NCBI GenBank assembly: GCA_009780185.1 | Contig: WRAN01000014.1 | Span: forward strand, 1 to 64,000 | Reading direction: 5' to 3' | Origin: Defluviitaleaceae bacterium | GTDB lineage: Bacteria; Bacillota; Clostridia; Lachnospirales; WQUN01 | DNA length: 64,000 nt | In this document: positions 15,795-23,824 of the stretch, piece by piece | How positions within the stretch are numbered: position 1 is the first letter of the stretch | Layout: each line of letters begins with the position of its first letter | Notes under the pieces: generated by a model | Databases searched by the model: none | The model's input: only the letters and a program-made list of their open reading frames with translations | Told to the model about the DNA's origin: nothing | Position numbers and translations under genes: made by a program

Positions 15795-16813
15795 TGTAAA
15801 AACGCCTCCATTTCTGAGTCAGTGCCTATTGTTACTCGCAGATAATCTCTTAATCGGGGCTTATTCCAGTACCTGGCTAGTATTTTACAATACAGCAAGT
15901 ACTGGTATAACGGTGCGGCATGTGGGGTTTTAATCATTAGAAAATTAGTATGAGATTTTAGAGGCTGACAACCTAACTGCATAAGGCGGTTTGCGGTGGA
16001 TTCGCGGGTTTTTATTACCTTTTCTATACATGCCTTTGTGTAGTCCTTATCCTTGATTGCAGCTATTGCGGCGGTTTGCGCTAGCATATCCAATGGATAG
16101 GAATTGAAAGCGTCCCGCACTCGTTCCAAAGCATTAATAAGATTAGGAGGCCCAAGGGCATACCCTACCCTCATCCCTGCTAGAGAGTGGGATTTAGAAA
16201 AAGTACGTACAACCAACAGATTATCGTACAACTTCGTCACTGATTTTACATCAGAAAATTCTATATATGCTTCATCTATAAGCACAACACCATCTGGATT
16301 TTGGCTAAGAATCTGTTCGATTTTCCCATTTTCTATTGCCAGACTTGTTGGGGCATTGGGGTTGGCAATTATTATACCGTTTGCGTCTTTGTAGCCGTCA
16401 GGATTTAGAGTAAAGTCCTGATTCAATGGGATTACTTTAAGGCCAACATCATACATCTCGGCCCATACCGGATAAAACCCATATGATATATCTGGGGTTA
16501 ATATATTGTCTTTTCCACTGAAAAAAGCTTGAAAAGCAAGAGCCAGTACTTCATCTGAACCATTTCCGCAAAAAACATTTTCGGGAGAAAGGCCTGTATC
16601 TTCAGCAATTGTCTTTTTCAAAGCATCGCTACTACCATCTGGATACAAACGAAGACGGGAATAATCAAAAGTCTGCAAGGCTTCTATTACTTTTGCGGAT
16701 GGGGGGTATGGGTTTTCGTTGGTGTTAAGTTTAATCCAGCCTGCTTCCTGGGGTTGCAGACCAGCGATATATGGAGTTAAGCTTTTAGCTTTTTTGCTTA
16801 GAAAATTATTCAA
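15773..16813 (-). CDS. hisC: histidinol-phosphate aminotransferase
   Basis: A 346-residue class I/II PLP aminotransferase. Substrate-binding NTNENPYPPS is near residue 35, the PLP lysine is in RTFSKSHSLAGMR and the C-terminal Arg region is near LRVTIG. It converts imidazole acetol phosphate and glutamate to histidinol phosphate. I chose a TTG start at 16813 that abuts the hisD stop behind GGGGGTG, because it fits the family N terminus. A longer reading from TTG at 16864 or ATG at 16843 would overlap hisD with a poor ribosome site. Start confidence is moderate. Confidence 0.9.
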   Translation of the reverse strand: MNNFLSKKAKSLTPYIAGLQPQEAGWIKLNTNENPYPPSAKVIEALQTFDYSRLRLYPDGSSDALKKTIAEDTGLSPENVFCGNGSDEVLALAFQAFFSGKDNILTPDISYGFYPVWAEMYDVGLKVIPLNQDFTLNPDGYKDANGIIIANPNAPTSLAIENGKIEQILSQNPDGVVLIDEAYIEFSDVKSVTKLYDNLLVVRTFSKSHSLAGMRVGYALGPPNLINALERVRDAFNSYPLDMLAQTAAIAAIKDKDYTKACIEKVIKTRESTANRLMQLGCQPLKSHTNFLMIKTPHAAPLYQYLLYCKILARYWNKPRLRDYLRVTIGTDSEMEAFLQCVKEFQ

Positions 16814-18065
16814 AACGCACCCCCATTGCAGCAGCGTGGGCATCCAGGCCTTCTTTTTTCGCAAAGATCATTACATCATCTTTTAGTTCTGCCAGGGCGG
16901 ATTTAGGGTAGTAGCTGTACGAGCTATGCTTTACAAAATCGTAGACCCCAAGAGCAGAGTAAAACCTGGCTGTACCCCCGGTGGGTAGTACGTGGTTTGG
17001 GCCGGACATATAATCGCCAAGAGGTTCCGGCGTATACGCTCCTAAGAAGATAGAACCCGCGTTTTGCACTTTTGGTAAATGAGAAAGGGGGTCGGCGGTT
17101 AGTATTTCCAGATGCTCTGGGGCTAGGATATTGGAGATTTCAAAAGCCTCTTCTAAGGATTTTACATGCACTGCCGCGCCGTAGCTTTCCAGGGATTGTA
17201 AGATAATATCTTTCCGGCTTAGACTCTCTACCTGGCGGTCAATTTCTGCTTCCGTTTCTGCGATTAATTTTTCACTGGTTGTTATCAAAACCGAACTTGC
17301 AAGCGGGTCATGCTCGGCCTGGCTCATCAGGTCAGCAGCGATGTATATTGGATTAGCCGCTTCATCCGCAATAATCAATACCTCCGACGGCCCCGCAATC
17401 ATATCTATATCTACTTCACCATAGACCATGCGCTTTGCCGTTGCTACATAAATATTGCCTGGGCCAACGATTTTATCCGCCTTTGGAATAGATTTAGTTC
17501 CATATGCCGCAGCGGCAATGGCATGTGCGCCACCTATTTTATATATCTGAGAAATTCCACATACACCCGCTGCCGCCAAAATAGTATCCGGCACCTTTCC
17601 GTCGGCTTTTACTGGGGTAAAGATAGCAATATCCTTGACCCCAGCAAGTATTGCCGGGATTCCATTCATAAGTACAGAAGAGGGGTACGCCGCGGTTCCG
17701 CCAGGTACGTACAATGCAACACGAACCAGAGGACGTATAATTTGCCCCATTACTACCCCATTGTCCTTATATATTCCCCAAGAATTTTGGATTTGGTTTT
17801 TATGGAATTCTGTGATTTGATCCTTGGCTCTTTGTAGTATGCGAATAAAATCAGAACCTATCTTCTTAGTCGCGGTTTCTATTTCAACCTGGGTTACCAT
17901 TAGTTCTTGTGAGGTGAATCCATCAAAATCCTTCGCATACTGCCTTACAGCAGCATCTCCGTTTTCTCGCACATCTTTGAGAATTGCTGCAACCGAAGTC
18001 ATAATCCCCGGGTCTGCTTGGGCATTGCGGTTTTTTATCACATTTACGTCACGATTTAATCGCAT
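16806..18065 (-). CDS. hisD: histidinol dehydrogenase
   Basis: A 419-residue NAD- and zinc-dependent enzyme for the last two steps, histidinol to histidine. Conserved stretches include VPGGTAAYPSSVLM, GPGNIYVATAKR, GPSEVLIIAD, and the zinc/catalytic region QAEHDP and APEHLEI, ending with HVLPTGGTARF. Normal length. It overlaps the hisG end by 17 bases. Confidence 0.95.
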   Translation of the reverse strand: MRLNRDVNVIKNRNAQADPGIMTSVAAILKDVRENGDAAVRQYAKDFDGFTSQELMVTQVEIETATKKIGSDFIRILQRAKDQITEFHKNQIQNSWGIYKDNGVVMGQIIRPLVRVALYVPGGTAAYPSSVLMNGIPAILAGVKDIAIFTPVKADGKVPDTILAAAGVCGISQIYKIGGAHAIAAAAYGTKSIPKADKIVGPGNIYVATAKRMVYGEVDIDMIAGPSEVLIIADEAANPIYIAADLMSQAEHDPLASSVLITTSEKLIAETEAEIDRQVESLSRKDIILQSLESYGAAVHVKSLEEAFEISNILAPEHLEILTADPLSHLPKVQNAGSIFLGAYTPEPLGDYMSGPNHVLPTGGTARFYSALGVYDFVKHSSYSYYPKSALAELKDDVMIFAKKEGLDAHAAAMGVRFE

Positions 18066-18750
18066 CTTTAAGCACCTCTATCACTCTTGCAATATTAGGG
18101 TCGTATTTCAGTGCCGCCTTGCTTACCAGTATTTTCGTCTGGATGGGCATAGCTTCTTCATAGATTATCAGGCCGTTTTCCACTAAGGCTCGGCCTGTTT
18201 CCACTATATCAAATATTGCGTCAACCACCCCGTGAGCTGGCATTATCTCAGATGAACCGGATATTGTAACAATATCAGCCAAAATCCGATGGCTTGCAAA
18301 ATACTTTGCGGCTATATTGGGGTGCTGTGTTGCCACTGTCAAGATTTTCTCATCACTTTCTTTGCATTTTTCATAAAAATCCTTGTTCTCCGGCTTCCCT
18401 GCAACGCAAAAACGAGACTTACCACAAAGAGCTAAGTCAGGGAGTAAATCCGTAATAAAATTATCTCCCCGCATGGCTTGCCCACCCATTAAGCTGGAAA
18501 GCTCATACTCTCTGTAACAGTCAAAGGCCGTAAGCCCAAGTTCCGCCCAGTTGCGATCTACATATTGAGGAATATCCATATTGCGCACCAAAAGAAAAGC
18601 AGCCCTGCCGCAATCAGTATTGTACTCCAATTGCTTCTGATCCTTTGCCTGCTCAAGCGCAGCGGAGGCGTAACCCGCTTTTTTGAACACCTCATAAGAA
18701 AGGCTACAAAGCCTGTGCCCTTTAGGTAGCGCAATTATTATTTTTCTCAT
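18049..18750 (-). CDS. hisG: ATP phosphoribosyltransferase, short form
   Basis: A 233-residue enzyme of the short HisG class, lacking the C-terminal regulatory domain. It catalyses step 1: ATP plus PRPP to phosphoribosyl-ATP. The PRPP-binding loop is visible as GSSEIMPAHGVVDAIFDIV followed by ETG. Short HisG proteins normally need HisZ, a histidyl-tRNA synthetase paralogue, for activity and feedback control. No hisZ lies in this operon or window. The start overlaps the hisF stop by four bases. Confidence 0.88.
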   Translation of the reverse strand: MRKIIIALPKGHRLCSLSYEVFKKAGYASAALEQAKDQKQLEYNTDCGRAAFLLVRNMDIPQYVDRNWAELGLTAFDCYREYELSSLMGGQAMRGDNFITDLLPDLALCGKSRFCVAGKPENKDFYEKCKESDEKILTVATQHPNIAAKYFASHRILADIVTISGSSEIMPAHGVVDAIFDIVETGRALVENGLIIYEEAMPIQTKILVSKAALKYDPNIARVIEVLKDAIKS

Positions 18751-19529
18751 AAAAATGGCCTTACTGGTACATTATTTTCTAGAAGATACGCCTTTAGTTC
18801 CTGGGCTGAATAGTTACGCTCCATCCTTGGAGAATAGAGCATACTGCTTATTATTGCCGCTTGAGTCTGGGTTTTGGTGAATACATCACGTAAATGCTCT
18901 GGCTTTCCCGCGCCTCCGGAGGCTATCAGAGGTACATTTACTGCCTTTTGGGCCATCTCCATTAGCGGAAGATCATAGCCCATTAGAGTGCCGTCCTGAT
19001 CAATGCTGTTTATACAAATCTCCCCTGCTCCTAATTCTTCCCCCTTTTTTATCCACTGGATTGCGTCTAATCCTGTGGCAGTACGGGCACCATCTATATA
19101 CACTTCATAACCACTGGGAGTTGCAGCACCTCTTTTTACCTGGGTAGATAGCACAATACATTGAGAGCCAAAGGCCTTAGCGCCCTGGGAAATAATATCG
19201 GGGTCGCGTACCGCCATAGAGTCTACGCTTATCTTTTCGGCTCCGGCTTTTAGTACTTCGTACATATCCTCAATATTTCGTATCCCACCCCCTACAGCAA
19301 AGGGGATAAATACTTTGGAGGCTACTTTTTTTACTGTTTCCATGTCTATTTTGCGCTTTTGGGCACTGGCAGTTATATCATAGAAAATCAACTCATCTAC
19401 TTGGGCTGTGTACATAGCAGTGGCAAGCTCTTCCGCCGGGGCCACATCTATATTATCTTGAAACTGCACCGCCTTAGTTACTCTGCCTGCTACTATGTCA
19501 AAACAGGCTATTAGTCTTTTTGTTAGCAT
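18747..19529 (-). CDS. hisF: imidazole glycerol phosphate synthase cyclase subunit
   Basis: A 260-residue barrel that, with HisH, makes imidazole glycerol phosphate and AICAR. Asp11 is present in ACFDIVAG. The second catalytic aspartate of characterised HisF proteins (position 130, usually in an I-D-x-K-R context) is replaced: the sequence here is LSTQVKRG. Otherwise the protein is intact, with FAVGGGI, NSIDQDGT and LIASGGAG phosphate-binding loops and the EICINSID segment. The central position in a complete operon argues for function despite this change. Adjacent to hisH with no gap. Confidence 0.92.
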   Translation of the reverse strand: MLTKRLIACFDIVAGRVTKAVQFQDNIDVAPAEELATAMYTAQVDELIFYDITASAQKRKIDMETVKKVASKVFIPFAVGGGIRNIEDMYEVLKAGAEKISVDSMAVRDPDIISQGAKAFGSQCIVLSTQVKRGAATPSGYEVYIDGARTATGLDAIQWIKKGEELGAGEICINSIDQDGTLMGYDLPLMEMAQKAVNVPLIASGGAGKPEHLRDVFTKTQTQAAIISSMLYSPRMERNYSAQELKAYLLENNVPVRPFL

Positions 19530-20138
19530 TTACTTATCCCTTTCCAGGCTTAAAAACCCTTTAAGAAGGCTTAGGCCAGCCTCCCCGCTTTTTTCTACAT
19601 GGAACTGGGTTCCGTAAATATTTTCCTGATTTATAGCAGCGCAAAACTCACCGCCATATTCAGATGTAGCCCATATATCGGCGGTGTCTTCAGGTTTTGC
19701 ATAATAGGAATTAACAAAATAATAATGGTCATCCTGCTGGGTTTCGATGGGAGTTGGTTTTGTAAAACACACTTGATTCCAACCCATTTGTGGGACTCTT
19801 ACATTATTTGTATCGTATTTTAATACCCGCCCTTTAAGCCAGCCAAGGCATGGGACATCATCTTCCTGGCTGTATTCAAATAAAATCTGCATACCTACAC
19901 AAATACCCAAAAATGGAATCTTTCTTTTCAACACCATTTTTTCCAATTTTGTAGGTAAGTTCATAGACATAAGGGAATCCATCGTGGCCTTGGCACTGCC
20001 TACACCTGGCAGAATTATATGAGTAGCGTCACCAAAGTCCTTTGCCTGACGCGCAAACTTGGCCTCAAAGCCTAAATGTTTTACCGCGTGCATTACGCTT
20101 GGGGCATTACCTGCCTTGTAATCAATAATTCTAATCAT
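19530..20138 (-). CDS. hisH: imidazole glycerol phosphate synthase glutaminase subunit
   Basis: A 202-residue class I glutamine amidotransferase. The catalytic triad is visible: Cys in FLGICVGMQ, and His and Glu in TQFHVEKSGE (the usual Pro between His and Glu is Val). It supplies ammonia to HisF. First gene of the operon, with an AAGGAGGG ribosome site and its own promoter and palindrome upstream. Confidence 0.94.
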   Translation of the reverse strand: MIRIIDYKAGNAPSVMHAVKHLGFEAKFARQAKDFGDATHIILPGVGSAKATMDSLMSMNLPTKLEKMVLKRKIPFLGICVGMQILFEYSQEDDVPCLGWLKGRVLKYDTNNVRVPQMGWNQVCFTKPTPIETQQDDHYYFVNSYYAKPEDTADIWATSEYGGEFCAAINQENIYGTQFHVEKSGEAGLSLLKGFLSLERDK

Positions 20139-20150
20139 TGTACCCTCCTT

Positions 20151-20181
20151 GTAGGTTGGAGTATTAACCTACATTTTATCA
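20151..20181 (-). promoter_or_regulatory. his operon promoter with start-site palindrome
   Basis: On the minus strand an extended -10 element TGATAAAAT occupies 20173-20181. Directly downstream, GTAGGTT and AACCTAC (20151-20157, 20166-20172) form an inverted repeat across the expected start site and just ahead of the ribosome site. A repressor bound here would block initiation, or the RNA hairpin could affect translation. No T-box or his leader peptide is seen. Confidence 0.55.
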
Positions 20182-20182
20182 C

Positions 20183-20212
20183 AAAAAAAAGGCTATTGCG
20201 CAAGCAACAGCC
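20183..20212 (-). terminator. terminator downstream of ftsW
   Basis: On the minus strand GGCTGTTGC pairs with GCAATAGCC around a four-base loop, followed by eight U. It ends the cell-wall cluster after ftsW and shows that murG and ftsQ are not continued in this operon. Confidence 0.92.
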
Positions 20213-20227
20213 CTTACATTTATATGT

Positions 20228-21439
20228 CTACCTATCTTTTGCCTTTGTATACTTAGAAATATTTAAAAGCACCCCCGCAAGGCCCATACTTACCATAAGT
20301 GACGTACCACCATAGCTAATAAACGGAAGTGTTACCCCAGTATTTGGGATGCTATTGGTTACAACCGCGATATTGATAAGAGCTTGAAAACCAATTGCAA
20401 GCACAATACCGATAGCAGTCATTGCCGCAAAAGTACTATGGGCATTAAGGGCAACCCTAATGCCACGCCAGATAAGGATACCAAACAACAGCAAAATCAT
20501 CCCAGCCCCAATAAGGCCGAGCTCTTCAACGATAATGGCAAAAATAATATCATGATGAGCCTCAGGCACAAAAGTAGCCTGCCTGCTTTGACCAATACCA
20601 CTGCCAAAAAGCCCGCCACTGGCAATAGCATACAGTGACTGTATTACCTGGAAACCACGTGTTTCGGCATAAGCCCATGGGTCCATCCAAGCCCGAAAAC
20701 GCGCGCCCCTAAACCCATCGCCATAAACCGAGTCATACCAAAGATAGCCTACAATAGCACTTACCCCAGTAACCCCTGCCAAAATAAAACGCCATATATG
20801 AGGACTAGCAATAAAAATCATACCAAACCCAACAGCCGCAACAATAAGGCCAGAGCTAAATCCCCCATACAGTACAAGCATAAACATAACCCCTAAAACA
20901 GCCCCAAAAATCATGAGCCCCTTCCAGGTTTGCAGGGCTTTAGGAGATTTATCAATCATAAATGCCAATATAAAAATAGTAGCAGCCTTAGCCACCTCAG
21001 AAGGCTGAAAACGCTGAATTATGGGAAATGGAATCCATCTTTGTGCTCCATGGCTTGCAAGACCGATAAATACAACAGCAATCAATAGCCCAATAGTCAC
21101 CATATAAATCAGCGGTGCAAGCCTCCTAAGATGCTCGTAATCTACTCTGGCCATGATATTCATAACAACAAAACCGCCAATGGCCATAAGCCCATTGCGT
21201 CGTAAAAAATATAGGGCATCGTTATTAAAAACAGCCCGGTTAGCTGCTTGCACATAACTTGCAGAAAACACCATAACCACACCAATAAGAGTCAAAAGAA
21301 CCACCACAAGATAGATAGTATAGTCCATACTCCCTACTTCTACAACCTGCTCCGGGTCTCGCGGTCTACGTGCCGCTTTAGGCCTGGTTTGGCTACCATG
21401 TGGTCTTGAAGCATCAAGGCCATGTGCTGATCTTCCCAT
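20228..21439 (-). CDS. ftsW: FtsW/RodA/SpoVE-family peptidoglycan polymerase
   Basis: A 403-residue SEDS glycosyltransferase with about ten membrane helices after a basic, Pro/Arg-rich cytoplasmic tail of about 38 residues. Family motifs include SHGAQRWIPF, FQPSEVAKAATIF and the C-terminal GVTLPFISYGGTSLM. It polymerises lipid II together with a class B PBP. Its place at the end of the cluster suits FtsW or SpoVE rather than RodA. A GGGGGATT site supports the long start; a shorter start at the MDYTIYL segment is possible. Confidence 0.9.
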   Translation of the reverse strand: MGRSAHGLDASRPHGSQTRPKAARRPRDPEQVVEVGSMDYTIYLVVVLLTLIGVVMVFSASYVQAANRAVFNNDALYFLRRNGLMAIGGFVVMNIMARVDYEHLRRLAPLIYMVTIGLLIAVVFIGLASHGAQRWIPFPIIQRFQPSEVAKAATIFILAFMIDKSPKALQTWKGLMIFGAVLGVMFMLVLYGGFSSGLIVAAVGFGMIFIASPHIWRFILAGVTGVSAIVGYLWYDSVYGDGFRGARFRAWMDPWAYAETRGFQVIQSLYAIASGGLFGSGIGQSRQATFVPEAHHDIIFAIIVEELGLIGAGMILLLFGILIWRGIRVALNAHSTFAAMTAIGIVLAIGFQALINIAVVTNSIPNTGVTLPFISYGGTSLMVSMGLAGVLLNISKYTKAKDR

Positions 21440-21468
21440 GAAAAATCCCCCTTACGAAATGTTACCAG

Positions 21469-22806
21469 TTAACACTCTAATCCTCTTACAATTTGCTTAA
21501 ATACATCTCCGCGCTCTTCAAAGTTCTTAAACATACCAAAGCTGGCACAAGCCGGGGATAGTAATACTACCATACCAGGCATGGCTATCTCTGTTGCCAG
21601 CTGTACCGCATATTCTAAAGTAGCCGCTTGCCTATATGCTGTAAAACCATAATCCTGGCAGGTTTTTATTATCTGCGTTGCTGTTTGGCCGATTAATATA
21701 AGTTGAGTCACTTTATCCTTAAAAGCCTGAACCCAGGGGGTAAAATCCGCACCCTTATCATAACCGCCACCGATTAACACAACAGGATTATTAATATAAT
21801 TCAAGGCTTTGATTGCCGAATCTGGATTAGTAGCTTTTGAATCGTTTATATAATCTACGCCATTAATAGTTGCCACATGCTCTATGCGATGCTCTACGGA
21901 TTTAAATGCCCAAAGCCCTTCAGCTATATGCGTCGGGGATGCCCCGGCACACAATGCCAGAGCCGTTGCAGCTAAGGCATTTTCAGTCAATATATTTAAG
22001 CCATCAAGTGACGCGATATGCACTTCTTCAAGATGGGCTTCCATTCGGGCAAAGATTTGTCCGTCCCGCTTATATACGCCCACCGGCAATACTGTGCTTT
22101 CACTAAACCATACTACAGGACAAGGTGGAGCCATAGCGCGGGTTATTTCATTATCGAAATTTAGCACAGCTTTATCAGGATGCCTTTGATTCTTAAAAAT
22201 ACGAGACTTCATTTCTATATATGTTTCCATGTCTCTATGACGGTCTAAATGGTCTGGAGTCATATTAAGTACGGCACTAACACTAGGCCTAAAATTTACA
22301 GCAGTTTCTAACTGAAAACTGGAAGTTTCTGCAACCACAATGGCATCGGGATCAATGTCTTGCACGATAGATGTTAGAGGAATACCAATATTCCCGGCGA
22401 TGATAGTCTTTGAATTATAGCGAGCCAAAATTTCGCCCACCAAAGTAGTAACAGTGGTTTTTCCGTTGGTGCCGGTAATAGCTACAACAGGACATGGACA
22501 CAAGCTAAATGCCAACTCCGCTTCGCCAACTACAAAGATACCCATATCCTTGGCTTTCTCTACAAAGGGCAGATAAATACTAAGCCCAGGGCTAATTATC
22601 ACAAGGTCAAATTGATCTATGATTTCATCAGGGTTTTGCCCTAAATAAAGAGTCATCCCCTTCTTAGTAGGATCATATGTCCAGTCTATTTCTTTTCGCA
22701 TATCCTGAGCTGTAACTATCGCGCCAAGGTCACAAAGAAGCGCTGCCGCAGCTTGACCGCTTCGCGCCATGCCACATACCAGCACTTTTTTCCCTTTATA
22801 ATCCAT
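21469..22806 (-). CDS. murD: UDP-N-acetylmuramoylalanine--D-glutamate ligase
   Basis: A 445-residue Mur ligase adding D-Glu to UDP-MurNAc-L-Ala in the cytoplasm. N-terminal UMP-binding region KVLVCGMARSGQAAA, ATP loop ITGTNGKTTVTT (about residue 110), then NMTPDHLDRH and the C-terminal NDSKATNPDS. The ATG at 22806 has an AGGGGGC site; a longer frame would read through it and overlap mraY. Confidence 0.94.
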   Translation of the reverse strand: MDYKGKKVLVCGMARSGQAAAALLCDLGAIVTAQDMRKEIDWTYDPTKKGMTLYLGQNPDEIIDQFDLVIISPGLSIYLPFVEKAKDMGIFVVGEAELAFSLCPCPVVAITGTNGKTTVTTLVGEILARYNSKTIIAGNIGIPLTSIVQDIDPDAIVVAETSSFQLETAVNFRPSVSAVLNMTPDHLDRHRDMETYIEMKSRIFKNQRHPDKAVLNFDNEITRAMAPPCPVVWFSESTVLPVGVYKRDGQIFARMEAHLEEVHIASLDGLNILTENALAATALALCAGASPTHIAEGLWAFKSVEHRIEHVATINGVDYINDSKATNPDSAIKALNYINNPVVLIGGGYDKGADFTPWVQAFKDKVTQLILIGQTATQIIKTCQDYGFTAYRQAATLEYAVQLATEIAMPGMVVLLSPACASFGMFKNFEERGDVFKQIVRGLEC

Positions 22807-22814
22807 ACTGCCCC

Positions 22815-23789
22815 CTATAATCCCTGTAACGCCAAATATCCAAGCAAACAAGCCATAGCCGTTACCACATTAAAGAACGCCACGATTTTAGTCTCAGGCC
22901 AGCCGCTTAACTCAAAAGCATGATGAATAGGAGCCATTTTAAAGAAGCGCCCACCCTTAGTAATCCTAAAATATCCAACCTGGATAAGAACACTAAGAGA
23001 CTCAATTACATAAATAATAGCTACAATCGCCAAAAAAAGAGGCATTCGAAGCATTAACGCAATTGCCGCAACAAAGCCTCCCAGCGCCAATGACCCGGTA
23101 TCCCCCATATAAAGCTTAGCAGGATGAGAATTGAATAAAAGAAAGCCCAAAAGACTCCCAACCATAGCCCCGGTAACAGGCAACACAGGTGAGTCAAAAA
23201 TCCAAGCAGCAAATAAGAAAAACGTAACAATAAGAGCCGTAACCCCGGTGGCCAACCCATCTAAACCATCGGTAAGATTAGCCCCATTGGTGGATGCTAA
23301 AAAAATAAAACAGGCAAAAATCGGATACAAAAATCCAAGATTAAACTCCAAAGTAGGAAAAAACGGAATACGCAATATAGTAGAATAACTCTCCAACGTT
23401 GACCAGTACAATACAAAAACAACAGATATAACAATCTGCCCAATAAGTTTCTGATAAGTCCTAAGCCCTAACGACCGTCTCTTGGTAATCTTAATAAAAT
23501 CATCCAAAAAACCAAGGACTCCAAAACCAATGGTCACCATAATAATAGCCACAGCCTCCGGATTACCCCGCATAAACACCAGCGCCGCCAAAAGAAAGCT
23601 GATAATAATCATTATCCCCCCCATAGTGGGGGTACCTGCCTTCTTAGCATGGCCAGCAGGCCCATCATCTCGCACATACTGCCCAAACTTGAACCGTATA
23701 AGTGACGGAATAAGCATCGGGCAAAGCACGATATTGGCCACAAAGGCAATCAAGAGCGCATACACTGCTGTATTCATTGCATTATCCAT
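22815..23789 (-). CDS. mraY: phospho-N-acetylmuramoyl-pentapeptide-transferase
   Basis: A 324-residue membrane enzyme with about ten helices that forms lipid I from UDP-MurNAc-pentapeptide and undecaprenyl phosphate. Conserved stretches include DDGPAGHAKKAGTPTMGG, FLDDFIKI, NLTDGLDGLA and the late histidine-rich loop APIHHAFELSGW. An AGGAGA site sets the start. Confidence 0.95.
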   Translation of the reverse strand: MDNAMNTAVYALLIAFVANIVLCPMLIPSLIRFKFGQYVRDDGPAGHAKKAGTPTMGGIMIIISFLLAALVFMRGNPEAVAIIMVTIGFGVLGFLDDFIKITKRRSLGLRTYQKLIGQIVISVVFVLYWSTLESYSTILRIPFFPTLEFNLGFLYPIFACFIFLASTNGANLTDGLDGLATGVTALIVTFFLFAAWIFDSPVLPVTGAMVGSLLGFLLFNSHPAKLYMGDTGSLALGGFVAAIALMLRMPLFLAIVAIIYVIESLSVLIQVGYFRITKGGRFFKMAPIHHAFELSGWPETKIVAFFNVVTAMACLLGYLALQGL

Positions 23790-23824
23790 ACAATCTCCTC
23801 CGGTGTTGTACTATCGTTCCTTGC

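Noticed and set aside
16806-16864. Longer hisC start at TTG 16864
   Set aside because: Would overlap hisD by 59 bases with a poor ribosome site and a N-terminal extension not typical of HisC.
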